From Acidobacteriota bacterium (GTDB taxonomy: Bacteria; Acidobacteriota; Vicinamibacteria; Marinacidobacterales; SMYC01), in assembly GCA_029263435.1 (NCBI GenBank), contig JAJCXL010000233.1, positions 1 to 21,623 on the forward strand: 21,623 bases of DNA. The letters run 5' to 3'. Shown piece by piece: positions 1-7,338 of the stretch. Position 1 is the first letter of the stretch, and the number at the start of each line of letters is the position of its first letter. The notes under the pieces were generated by a model, which did not search any database, was not told where the DNA came from, and was given only the letters and a program-made list of their open reading frames with translations. Made by a program: the position numbers and the translations under genes.

Positions 1-153
1 GTCGATCGAGATCAGTGGCCGATCGAGATCTCGCTCACCAGTCGCGACACGATGGGATTCCGCATGCTTCTCGGGCGCCAAGCGCTTCGGGGTAGGGCCC
101 TTGTCGATCCGGGTCGCTCCTACATCATGCGAATGTCGAGACGGAAGAAGTAG
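1..153 (+). CDS. RimK-associated retropepsin-like 'ATP-dependent zinc protease' (C-terminal fragment)
   Basis: The reading frame is open from the first base of the window and stops at 151-153, giving the last 50 residues of a protein whose start lies outside. The translation contains WPIEISLTSRDTMGFRMLLG followed by an R-rich stretch and LVDPGRSY. I recognise this as the conserved C-terminal signature of the COG4067 family, often annotated as 'ATP-dependent zinc protease'. These are small retropepsin-like aspartic protease homologues commonly linked to RimK-type ATP-grasp glutamate ligases. The N-terminal catalytic part is not visible, so activity cannot be judged. The gene converges on queF with a gap of 37 bases. 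The assignment rests on motif recall only. Confidence 0.78.
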   Translation, partial: VDRDQWPIEISLTSRDTMGFRMLLGRQALRGRALVDPGRSYIMRMSRRKK

Positions 154-190
154 CTATTCGGTTGGAGAGGCCGCCCGAGCAGAGTCACGG

Positions 191-610
191 CTAGGGCTCG
201 GGAAATTCGGCGGTGACGTCGATGCCGATGCCGCCTCTAGGGGTGAACCTGCCCCGCACCGTGGCTTTCCGAGGAGCGCACGCCCCGACGATGTCGTCGA
301 GGATCCGATTGACGATGGCCTCCGCGAAAGCTCCGTGGTTCCGGTATGAAAATAGGTAGAGCTTCAACGACTTGCTCTCGACGCAGCGCTCACTCGGCAC
401 GTACTCGATGAGAATGTCCGCAAAATCGGGCTGTCCGGTCATGGGACAAAGCGACGTGAACTCGGGGCACGCAAAGCGCACGGTGTAGCCCCGCTCGGGA
501 TAGGCATTCTCGAAAGTCTCGAGCTTGGCGGTGTCGGGCGAGCTCGGATAGACGGCGTCCGATTGCCCCAACAGCGTCAACCCATCCGTGGAGCTCTTGG
601 GTTTCTTCAT
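191..610 (-). CDS. queF: NADPH-dependent 7-cyano-7-deazaguanine reductase (preQ0 reductase)
   Basis: QueF reduces preQ0 to preQ1, the NADPH-dependent step that commits the base to queuosine modification of tRNA in the cytoplasm. The 139-residue protein carries the short (type I) tunnelling-fold architecture. The motif CPEFTSLCPMTGQPDFA holds the catalytic Cys55 and Asp62. The QueF signature ESKSLKLYLFSYRNHG follows, and FTPRGGIGID lies near the C-terminus. I chose the ATG at 610 because it gives the family's usual N-terminus (a short polar leader, then GLTLLG). A GTG at 646 would add 12 residues. Neither start has a clear Shine-Dalgarno. No other queuosine genes are visible nearby. It is divergent from the radical SAM gene at 754. 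Confidence 0.95.
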   Translation of the reverse strand: MKKPKSSTDGLTLLGQSDAVYPSSPDTAKLETFENAYPERGYTVRFACPEFTSLCPMTGQPDFADILIEYVPSERCVESKSLKLYLFSYRNHGAFAEAIVNRILDDIVGACAPRKATVRGRFTPRGGIGIDVTAEFPEP

Positions 611-639
611 CTGGAAAAATGGTACCACGAGCCGATCCG

Positions 640-669
640 TTGACACTTCGTCGGAGCGTCAAGTAAGCT
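640..669 (+). promoter_or_regulatory. Candidate sigma70-type promoter for the B12 radical SAM gene
   Basis: A perfect -35 hexamer TTGACA at 640-645 is followed after 18 bases by TAAGCT at 664-669, a weak -10 (three of six). It would give a leader of about 78 bases ahead of the ATG at 754. Position between divergent genes is sensible, but the -10 is poor, so this is only a candidate. Confidence 0.3.
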
Positions 670-753
670 CCCGGTGCCTCTGACAGCAGGGGCGCCCAGC
701 TGCCTCCCGGCACTCATTCGAGTTTCGACCTGCAAACAAACGGAGACAAGTGT

Positions 754-2268
754 ATGAACATTCACTTGGTCAATCCCAATGACATGTCTTTCGGCATCGG
801 TATCATCGTGCCGCGCTGGATGTATGTTCTGGCCTCGGCCACTCCAAAAAAATTCGGCGTTCCGGCTGTCATCGATGAAACCCTCGAGCCGTTCGATGTC
901 GACACGGTCGCGCCGGGGGATGTGGTCGGTATCGGAATTCATACGCTCAACGCGCTGCGTGGCTATGAGCTGGGGAACAAGGCCCGTGCTCGAGGCGCGC
1001 GGGTCGTGTTCGGCGGCTCGCACGTCACCTTGTATCCCGAAGAGGCTTTTGAGCACGGCGGGGCTGACTGCGTCGTCAAGGGTGACGGAGACCTGGTGTG
1101 GGCCGAGCTCCTCGAAGACCTCGATTCCGGCGCTCCGGAGAGGATTTACGACGGCGGTCGTATCGAAGGCGACGCTTTCCTGCCCGCGCGCTGGGATCTC
1201 TTGCCGGAGAACGCCTACATGATCGCCTCCGTGCAGACGGTACGGGGCTGCCCGAAGCACTGCTCTTTTTGTTCCGTGTGGCGGACCGATGGCCAGAGGC
1301 CGCGTCAGCGACTCTCCGAAGTCGTCGTGCAAGAAGTCGTCGAGCTACGGCGAAAAGGGTTTCGTTTCATTCTGCTCGCCGACGACAACTTCTACCCGGT
1401 CACCCAGCAAGATATCGAGCTCGAACAACGGCGAAACGGCCCCCGGGTCGAAGAGCTCAAAGCCATTCGCGCGGAGCGGTTCGAGCTCCTCGATAGGCTA
1501 GCGGCGCTACCGCATGACATGGTCTTTCTTACCCAGATCACGATGGAAGCCGCTGAGGACAAAGAATATCTGGAAGCGATGAAGCGGGCCAACGTGAAAG
1601 GCGCGCTCGTGGGGGTGGAGTCGGTGACCGAGGAAGGGCTCAAAGCGGTATTCAAGGACTTCAATAGCGCCGGAGACGCGCTGGTGCGACGGCTCCAAGC
1701 GTTCGTCGAGCACGACGTTCACATTCTCGGGTCCTTTATCTTCGGTCTGAGTACCGACCGGGATGAAACTTTCGATGCGACGGCCGCGTTGGCCGGAGAG
1801 GCCAGGCTCGATTTCGCCCAGTTCGTGACGCTGACGCCTTTCCCTGGGACGGTCGATTTCAAGAAATGGGAGAGCGAGATCGCGCAAGCGAAGGAGACCA
1901 TCGACGGAATCCCGCTGAACCGGTTCTGGCTGATCCCACGCCACAAGCGACCGAAGCTGTATCTGCCTCATCCGACGATGACCCCCAAGCAGATCCGCGA
2001 GAAAACCCAGGCGGTGTGGAGAAAGTTCTACAGCTTGGGGAACGTGTGGAAACGTTCAGGAGCGACGACGAACTGGCGCGATCGCCTCGCCTACGTGCTC
2101 ATCTCGATGCTGTTTCCGCAGATGTATGCGAATACCGGACTCGCCACGGATAGCGCGCGCGGCCGGGCGCGGTTCATGGCGCGGATGATCGCCAAGCCCT
2201 GTCGGCGGGTCTTCATTTCCCGTCCGCTGCCGGACTTGCAAGTTCCGGCGAGTCCTCAGCCGGCATAA
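754..2268 (+). CDS. Cobalamin-binding-domain radical SAM protein, substrate unknown
   Basis: This 504-residue protein has the two-domain layout of cobalamin-dependent (class B) radical SAM enzymes. Residues 1-140 form a B12-binding Rossmann-like domain, with GIGIHTLNALRGYELGN, a VVFGGSHVTLYPEEAFEHGG stretch and a VVKGDGD end typical of the family. The radical SAM core starts near 155 with the 4Fe-4S motif CPKHCSFC (Cys166, Cys170, Cys173). Strand motifs such as GVES and SFIFGLSTDRDETF follow. The C-terminal 100 residues are basic and unfamiliar. Such enzymes often methylate unactivated carbons, and hopanoid methylases have this size and layout, but nothing here fixes the substrate. The ATG at 754 has a GGAG eight bases upstream. 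The 3' end overlaps the opposing BASS gene by 56 bases. Confidence 0.9.
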   Translation: MNIHLVNPNDMSFGIGIIVPRWMYVLASATPKKFGVPAVIDETLEPFDVDTVAPGDVVGIGIHTLNALRGYELGNKARARGARVVFGGSHVTLYPEEAFEHGGADCVVKGDGDLVWAELLEDLDSGAPERIYDGGRIEGDAFLPARWDLLPENAYMIASVQTVRGCPKHCSFCSVWRTDGQRPRQRLSEVVVQEVVELRRKGFRFILLADDNFYPVTQQDIELEQRRNGPRVEELKAIRAERFELLDRLAALPHDMVFLTQITMEAAEDKEYLEAMKRANVKGALVGVESVTEEGLKAVFKDFNSAGDALVRRLQAFVEHDVHILGSFIFGLSTDRDETFDATAALAGEARLDFAQFVTLTPFPGTVDFKKWESEIAQAKETIDGIPLNRFWLIPRHKRPKLYLPHPTMTPKQIREKTQAVWRKFYSLGNVWKRSGATTNWRDRLAYVLISMLFPQMYANTGLATDSARGRARFMARMIAKPCRRVFISRPLPDLQVPASPQPA

Positions 2269-3202
2269 TGCTCTTGCGCTCGGAGCGCGCCCAATAGGTC
2301 GCGAGTCCCGGCCCCGTGATGTTGTGCCACAGGCTGAAGAGCGCTCCTGGAACGGCTGCTCCCGGAGCGAAATGCATCGTCGCCAGTGAGACCGCGAGGC
2401 CCGAGTTCTGCATCCCGACCTCGAGCGCGATCGTCCTTTTTTGGGGGTGGCTCAGACCGAAAACGTGGCCGATGCCGTAGCCTATCGCGAGCCCGACGAC
2501 GTTATGTAAGACGACCGCTGCCGCGAGAGCTCCGGCGATGACCGCGATCCGCTCGCGATGAGCACCCACCACGAACGAGACGATCGCGACGATCGCGAGC
2601 ACCGATATGAGGGGTAACACGGGTGTGATGGGTCTGACGATGCGCGCACCGTATCGGTGAGCGAGGAGTCCTAGGAGAACGGGCAAGACGACGATCGTGA
2701 CGATCGAGGCGAACAACGCCGTTGCCGAGACGGGAACCCATTGGCCGGCGAGTGCAAGGGTGAGGGCGGGAGTCAGAATCGGAGCGAGAAGCGTTGAGAT
2801 GGAGGTCATCGCGACGGATAGTGCGACGTCCCCGCGCGCGAGATAGGTCACGACGTTCGACGCGGTACCGCCGGGACACGTCCCTAGGAGGATGACGCCG
2901 ACCGCGAGGTCCGGTGGAAGGTCGAGCGCGGTCGCGAGAGCGAATGCGGTCAAAGGCATGACCGTATATTGCGCAAGAACACCAATGAGTACCGCCCGTG
3001 GTTGTGAAAGGGCGATGGCGAAGTCCTTCGGCGAAAGCGTCATGCCCATCCCGAACATGACAATCCCGAGCAAGATGGGGATTCGTGGCCCGACCCACGC
3101 GAAAGCTTCAGGCTGGATCGTGCCCCAAGCCGCGCCTAGGAGGACCCATATCGCGAAGGTGCGGCCCGCCCACTGACTGAGCTTGACCACGACGTGGCGC
3201 AT
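2213..3202 (-). CDS. BASS-family (bile acid:sodium symporter, SBF) transporter
   Basis: This is a 329-residue, strongly hydrophobic protein with about nine or ten membrane segments. It shows the two BASS hallmarks: GTCPGGTASNVVTYLARGD in the first inverted half and ALEVGMQNSGLAVSLA in the second. The family moves organic anions together with sodium across the inner membrane. The ATG at 3202 is preferred over an upstream GTG at 3244 for two reasons. A GGGAGG lies about nine bases before it, and the longer form would place a strong RNA hairpin (3229-3247) inside the coding region. The gene lies 58 bases downstream of the aminomutase-family gene on the same strand, so it may be cotranscribed and may handle a related solute; that link is inference. 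Confidence 0.92.
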   Translation of the reverse strand: MRHVVVKLSQWAGRTFAIWVLLGAAWGTIQPEAFAWVGPRIPILLGIVMFGMGMTLSPKDFAIALSQPRAVLIGVLAQYTVMPLTAFALATALDLPPDLAVGVILLGTCPGGTASNVVTYLARGDVALSVAMTSISTLLAPILTPALTLALAGQWVPVSATALFASIVTIVVLPVLLGLLAHRYGARIVRPITPVLPLISVLAIVAIVSFVVGAHRERIAVIAGALAAAVVLHNVVGLAIGYGIGHVFGLSHPQKRTIALEVGMQNSGLAVSLATMHFAPGAAVPGALFSLWHNITGPGLATYWARSERKSIMPAEDSPELASPAADGK

Positions 3203-3228
3203 TGGGCTCGAGCCTCCCGAAGCGACGA

Positions 3229-3247
3229 GGGGTGGTTGAGCCACCCC
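3229..3247 (-). terminator. GC-rich hairpin between aminomutase and BASS genes (attenuator or processing site)
   Basis: A perfect 7-bp inverted repeat, GGGGTGG and CCACCCC, encloses a five-base loop just after the aminomutase stop codon (3261-3263) and before the BASS ATG. The transcript downstream of the stem has no run of U. A classical intrinsic terminator is therefore not supported. Partial attenuation, 3'-end protection or a Rho-assisted stop are possible. Confidence 0.45.
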
Positions 3248-3260
3248 CCTTGGACCCGGC

Positions 3261-4643
3261 TCAGTTGGTGGGGAGCTGCCTGGGCTTCATCTGCTCCATG
3301 GGCGCTTCGAAGAAGAAGCTGGATGCACCGAATGCAGGCTTCAAGTCGTTGAGCCAGTTGGCCTGGTCGTCGAATTTCGCGAAGAACACCTTACCGGCCC
3401 ACGAAGGGTCACGGCCTTGGAGCATCTTGAGGACGAAGACTTTCTCGCCACCGACCTCGGCAACACCGTCGACGAGCACTTTGCCCGGAGACGCCGACAT
3501 CGACGGACCCCGAACGGTGCGTGCGAGGCCCGAGACTTTTTGGAAGGCCTCGTTGTAGATATTCAGAGCACGTTCTAGTGGAAGCGCGAAGTAGTGTTTC
3601 GCGCCCGTGTCTCGTTCCACGAACATGTAGTAGGGAACCGCTCCGAGCTTGACCTCTTCGGTCCACATACGGCTCCACACCTCGGGGCTATCGTTGACGT
3701 GGCGAACGATCGGCGCCTGGCACCGGACCACCGCACCGGTCGAGCGAACGCGACGGATGGCTTCTCTCGCCACCTGGGTCTCGAGCTCACGCGGGTGGGT
3801 GAAGTGCGCCATCAGGGCGAGGTTTCGGCCGGACTCGACGACGTCGTCGAAGAGACTCAACAGATCATCCGAATCATCGTCCGTGACGAACTTGTAAGGC
3901 CAATATGCGGGTGCTTTGCTCCCGATCCGGATGCTCTCCAAATGGCTCAACTCCGGCGCGAGCAACGGCTCGATGTAGCGCCGAAGGACTTTCGACTTCA
4001 TCACGAGCGGATCGCCGCCGGTGAAGAGAATGCTCCTCACCTCGGGGTGTGCCTTGACGTAGGCCACGAGCTGATCTGCCTGTTTGGAGGCCATCTTGAG
4101 CTCGTCAATGCCGACGAACTGTGCCCACCGAAAGCAATAAGTGCAGTAGGCGTGACAGGTCTGCCCGGCGGCTGGAAAAAACAGCACCGTCTCCCGGTAC
4201 TTGTGTTGCAAGCCTGGGATGGGCTCGTCTCCGTCGCGAGGAACATTGAGCTCGAGTTGTCCGGCCGGATGGGGGTTCAGCTTCGCTTGGATGGCGCGGG
4301 CGGCGACTTTGATCTCGTCGGCCGGAGCGTCTTTGGCGACCAAAGTGTACATATGGTCGAAGTCGGCTTTTCTCAGCATTTCCGGCTGAGGAAAGGTCAG
4401 CTGGTAGATCGGATCGTCAGGTATATTGTTCCAGTCGATGAGCTCGTCGATGACGTAATTATTGACTCGAAAGGGCAAGACCGCCGAGACGGCTTTCATC
4501 GCTTGACGGTGTTGGATCGTGAGGCGGCGAAGGGGCGTGATATTGTCTATGTCTTTACGAGTAAAGACTTTGAACGCGGGAGTCGCGTTGATTGGGCGGC
4601 CGTGGGTGGTCGCCAACCCAGGATAGCTTTGGGTCACTGCCAT
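3261..4643 (-). CDS. Lysine 2,3-aminomutase-family radical SAM/PLP enzyme, altered substrate pocket
   Basis: This 460-residue KamA-like enzyme has the cluster motif CHAYCTYCFRW (Cys163, Cys167, Cys170). Arg172 sits where LAM Arg134 binds the substrate alpha-carboxylate. The TGGDPL motif follows at 208-213. Lys388, in SASPGK, aligns with the PLP lysine Lys337. From PYY to this lysine the protein aligns without gaps to clostridial LAM. In that alignment the lysine-side-chain ligands Asp293 and Asp330 become Arg344 and Ser381. In glutamate 2,3-aminomutase the same positions are, as I recall, Lys and Asn. The enzyme therefore probably makes a beta-amino acid from a substrate other than lysine. 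An N-terminal stretch of about 100 residues and a C-terminal tail of about 70 flank the core. A near-ideal Shine-Dalgarno fixes the start. Confidence 0.9.
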   Translation of the reverse strand: MAVTQSYPGLATTHGRPINATPAFKVFTRKDIDNITPLRRLTIQHRQAMKAVSAVLPFRVNNYVIDELIDWNNIPDDPIYQLTFPQPEMLRKADFDHMYTLVAKDAPADEIKVAARAIQAKLNPHPAGQLELNVPRDGDEPIPGLQHKYRETVLFFPAAGQTCHAYCTYCFRWAQFVGIDELKMASKQADQLVAYVKAHPEVRSILFTGGDPLVMKSKVLRRYIEPLLAPELSHLESIRIGSKAPAYWPYKFVTDDDSDDLLSLFDDVVESGRNLALMAHFTHPRELETQVAREAIRRVRSTGAVVRCQAPIVRHVNDSPEVWSRMWTEEVKLGAVPYYMFVERDTGAKHYFALPLERALNIYNEAFQKVSGLARTVRGPSMSASPGKVLVDGVAEVGGEKVFVLKMLQGRDPSWAGKVFFAKFDDQANWLNDLKPAFGASSFFFEAPMEQMKPRQLPTN

Positions 4644-4646
4644 TAG

Positions 4647-4657
4647 TCACCTCCTTT
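4647..4657 (-). promoter_or_regulatory. Near-perfect Shine-Dalgarno of the aminomutase-family gene
   Basis: On the minus strand AAAGGAGGTGA precedes the ATG at 4643, with GGAGG six bases upstream. This is the strongest ribosome binding site in the window. It matches the 16S anti-SD almost fully and suggests high translation of the enzyme. Confidence 0.9.
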
Positions 4658-4711
4658 GAGCAAAGCGCTCGCAACATGCTTTCGGATCTCGATTTCTTCG
4701 AAGAACGAGCG

Positions 4712-4769
4712 CGTTCGTGTTACTTAGGGTTGGCGGTCGTCGTCGGCTCAAAGAGAGCTTCGTTCGTGT
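4712..4769. repeat. Nine-base direct repeat in a divergent intergenic region
   Basis: CGTTCGTGT occurs at 4712-4720 and again at 4761-4769, 49 bases apart. The 259-base gap between the aminomutase gene (minus) and the amidase gene (plus) contains no gene that I can support. The repeat could be a pair of operator half-sites for either promoter, but chance is not excluded. Confidence 0.25.
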
Positions 4770-4902
4770 CGTTTCGCCCCGTGTCTCGCGCTAGGAGTTG
4801 GTCGAGGATAGGGGCTGCAGGAGTTACCGCCTCTTACAACGCGCTAACCATATCAGAAATGGCCTCGGTTTCCAAACGTCACTCCGCTTACAGGGACAAT
4901 AA

Positions 4903-6501
4903 ATGACTTTGCATTTTGACGACAACCGCTGGGGGGCCGCCCTCGAGCCCGAGGAGATCTCTCGATTAGAGGAGCGCTTCATCAAGGTTACGGCCGGTCG
5001 CGAGGCGCTCAGGCCTCTAGCCGAGGGAAACGAGCCCTCGAACGCCGTGAATGAGCTTTTCGCTAGAAGCGTGCCTCACGAGGGCGCGCCGGAAACGCGC
5101 GCGGACGACCCCGACCTAGGCGCAGGGGCTATCGAGGACGACTCCGCCCTGGGCGCAGGGACGATCGAGGAGGCTCGCAAGAGCCTTGCCCGAGGCGAGC
5201 TGAGCTCTCTCGAGCTCGTTTCATCGCATTTGGAGCGGGCCACGTCCTTCGAATCCCTCCACGCCTTCATCACATTGTCGGAGGAGCGGGCGCTCGAGCA
5301 CGCTCGACGCGCGGATGAGGCCCAGGCGGCGGGGAAGACTCTGGGACCCCTCCACGGGATTCCGATTAGCGCGAAGGACATCGTGCACTCGAAAGGCGTG
5401 CGGACGACCTCGGGCTCCAAGATTCATGAGAACTTCGTCCCGGAGCGAGACGCGCCGTGCTTGACCGCGCTCACGGATGCCGGGGCGGTCCTGGTGGGAA
5501 AGACCAACCTCCATGAGTTCGCTTTCGGAGTGACGAGCATCAACCCTCACTACGGAGCGGTCGAGAACCCCTGGTCGTCCGATGGAGCTCGTATCAGCGG
5601 CGGCTCGAGCGGAGGCTCCGCGGCTGCACTTGCGGCGGGCATCGGACTCGGGTCGCTGGGGTCGGATACGGCCGGCTCGATCCGTATTCCGGCAGCGCTT
5701 TGCGGCGTCGTCGGCCTCAAGCCGACTTACGGGGCGGTGAGCCGTGACGGTGTGACCCCGCTCTCATGGAGCCTCGATCACGTGGGTCCGATGGGCAAAA
5801 CCGTGAGCGACGTCTCGATCTTGTACGACGTGCTCACCGGGACCGAGACCCGGGCGAGTCTCCGCCGTGATCCCCGGGGTCTGACGCTCGGGGTTCACGA
5901 GCGCTATTTTTTCGACAATCTGGCACCCGAGGTCCAAAACGCAGTGGAGGTCGCGATCGAGGCCCTCGCGAATCTCGGCCTGACTCGTGTGTCGATGGAC
6001 GTTCCCGAGATCGCGGTCCAATCCGCTTGCCGCAATGCGATTGCGTTCTCTGAAGCGGCCGCCTTCCATGCCGACAACGTTCGAGCCCGACCCTTCGACT
6101 ATGGTGCCGATACCTTGGAGCTGCTGCGCACGGGCCTGTTAGTGTCGGCCGCCGACTACGTCACCGCGCGCCGTGCTCGAGTCGCTCTCGTACGGGCGTT
6201 TTATCGAGCGTTCGACGGCGTCGACGTGCTCGCGACGCCAGCGACCGTCGCCGCCTCTTGTCCGGTGGGCGCCGCTACGCTGGACAATGGGGAAGACGTT
6301 CGCGCGGGCTTGCTGCGAATGACGAGTCCCTTCAATACGGTGGGCTTCCCGGCGGTCTCGGTTCCGTGCGGTTTTACGACGGACGGGCGCCCGATAGGGC
6401 TTCAGTTAGTCGCCAAGCCGGGAGAGGAAGCCGTTTTGCTTCGAGTCGCGCATGCCTATGAGCGCTCGCAATCGTTTCGTCTGCGCCGGCCAGTGATATA
6501 G
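4903..6501 (+). CDS. Amidase-signature family hydrolase (GatA-like) with N-terminal extension
   Basis: The 532-residue protein carries the complete amidase-signature triad: Lys158 in ISAKD, the cis-Ser235 in GGSSGGSA, and nucleophile Ser259 in SDTAGSIRIP. The spacing of 24 between the two serines equals that of known family members. The family hydrolyses amides, or transfers ammonia in GatA. No gatB or gatC is visible, so a stand-alone amidase is more likely than a GatCAB subunit. Residues 1-87 form an extension before the usual family start (TIEEARKSLARGELSS). It contains a helical N-terminus (ALEPEEISRLEERF) and a linker made by a 33-base tandem duplication. The ATG has AGGGA seven bases upstream. 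FabI follows after 20 bases, probably in one operon. Confidence 0.9.
   Translation: MTLHFDDNRWGAALEPEEISRLEERFIKVTAGREALRPLAEGNEPSNAVNELFARSVPHEGAPETRADDPDLGAGAIEDDSALGAGTIEEARKSLARGELSSLELVSSHLERATSFESLHAFITLSEERALEHARRADEAQAAGKTLGPLHGIPISAKDIVHSKGVRTTSGSKIHENFVPERDAPCLTALTDAGAVLVGKTNLHEFAFGVTSINPHYGAVENPWSSDGARISGGSSGGSAAALAAGIGLGSLGSDTAGSIRIPAALCGVVGLKPTYGAVSRDGVTPLSWSLDHVGPMGKTVSDVSILYDVLTGTETRASLRRDPRGLTLGVHERYFFDNLAPEVQNAVEVAIEALANLGLTRVSMDVPEIAVQSACRNAIAFSEAAAFHADNVRARPFDYGADTLELLRTGLLVSAADYVTARRARVALVRAFYRAFDGVDVLATPATVAASCPVGAATLDNGEDVRAGLLRMTSPFNTVGFPAVSVPCGFTTDGRPIGLQLVAKPGEEAVLLRVAHAYERSQSFRLRRPVI
5115..5180 (+). repeat. 33-base tandem duplication within the amidase gene
   Basis: Two units, 5115-5147 and 5148-5180, match at 21 of their first 24 bases and are in frame. 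They encode the repeated peptide LGAGAIE and LGAGTIE at the junction between the N-terminal extension and the amidase domain. Confidence 0.7.
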
Positions 6502-6521
6502 TCCGCCGTTCGGAGGGTTAG

Positions 6522-7316
6522 ATGTTACTCGAAGGAAAGCGCGGCCTCATCGTGGGGATCGCGAACAAACGCTCGCTCGCGTGGGGTATTGCGAAATCGG
6601 TGGCCCGTGAGGGCGCTCAGTTGGCCGTGACTTACCAAGGAGAGCGTCTCGAGAGAAACGTTCGAAAGCTCGCGGATGAGCTGGAGCAGCCCCCGCTCAT
6701 CTTGCCCTGCGACGTCACCTCCGACGAAGAGCTCGACCAAGTCGCCGAAGCGGTCCGGGAAGGCTTCGGTCATCTCGACTTCATGGTGCACGCTGTCGCT
6801 TTCGCCTTACGAGAGGAGCTCGATGGGCGTTTCGTCGACACCTCGCGCGAGGGATATCGCATCGCTCAGGACATTTCGTCCTACTCACTCACCGCCCTGA
6901 GCCGGCGGATCGCCCCCTTGATGCCAGCCGCCGACGCGGGGGGCGGAAGCATCGTCAGCTTGACCTATCTCGGCGGCGAGAGAGTCGTACCCAGCTACAA
7001 CGTCATGGGAGTGGCGAAGGCCGCGCTCGAGATGTCGGTGCGCTACTTGGCCGCTGACCTCGGTCCTCAAGGTATACGGGTCAACGCGATCTCCGCAGGG
7101 CCGGTGAAGACCCTGGCCTCGTCGGGCGTTCACGGGATTTCGCGCATGCTGGAACATCATCGAGCTCATGCGCCTCTGAGAAAAAACACCGAGCAAGATG
7201 AAGTTGGGGACGCCGCGGCGTTTCTCGTTTCTCCGCTCGCTCGGGGCATCACAGGGGAGGTCGTTTACGTCGATGGCGGCTACCATTTGCTCGGAACCAC
7301 GCTAGAGGCTCGCTAA
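6522..7316 (+). CDS. fabI: Enoyl-[acyl-carrier-protein] reductase (NADH)
   Basis: FabI catalyses the last reduction of each fatty-acid elongation cycle, converting trans-2-enoyl-ACP to acyl-ACP in the cytoplasm. The 264-residue length matches the family. The divergent SDR fold is visible: the nucleotide-binding GIANKRSLAWGIAKS replaces the classical GxxxGxG, and CDVTSDEE follows. The catalytic residues Tyr149, Tyr159 and Lys166 (SLTYLGGERVVPSYNVMGVAK region) keep the FabI spacing of Tyr-x6-Lys. VNAISAGPVKTLA and the C-terminal VYVDGGYH are also typical. A GGAGG at 6512-6516 precedes the ATG by five bases. It is sandwiched in an apparent three-gene transcription unit between an amidase and a B3/B4-domain protein. 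Confidence 0.96.
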   Translation: MLLEGKRGLIVGIANKRSLAWGIAKSVAREGAQLAVTYQGERLERNVRKLADELEQPPLILPCDVTSDEELDQVAEAVREGFGHLDFMVHAVAFALREELDGRFVDTSREGYRIAQDISSYSLTALSRRIAPLMPAADAGGGSIVSLTYLGGERVVPSYNVMGVAKAALEMSVRYLAADLGPQGIRVNAISAGPVKTLASSGVHGISRMLEHHRAHAPLRKNTEQDEVGDAAAFLVSPLARGITGEVVYVDGGYHLLGTTLEAR

Positions 7317-7338
7317 GGGTCGCGCGCAAAGGACGGCA

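Noticed and set aside
607..1332. 241-codon minus-strand open frame over queF's upstream region and the radical SAM gene
   Set aside because: It runs antisense to the B12-binding domain and the radical SAM cluster motif and shows no motif of its own.
3594..4646. 350-codon plus-strand open frame opposite the aminomutase-family gene
   Set aside because: Its translation has no recognisable motif, and it is the antisense of a strongly conserved enzyme with an ideal ribosome binding site. Long antisense frames are common in high-GC DNA.
4903..6501. Annotation of the amidase as gatA of the GatCAB amidotransferase
   Set aside because: The catalytic triad is shared by all amidase-signature enzymes. 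No gatB or gatC lies nearby and the N-terminus is extended, so the specific name is not supported.
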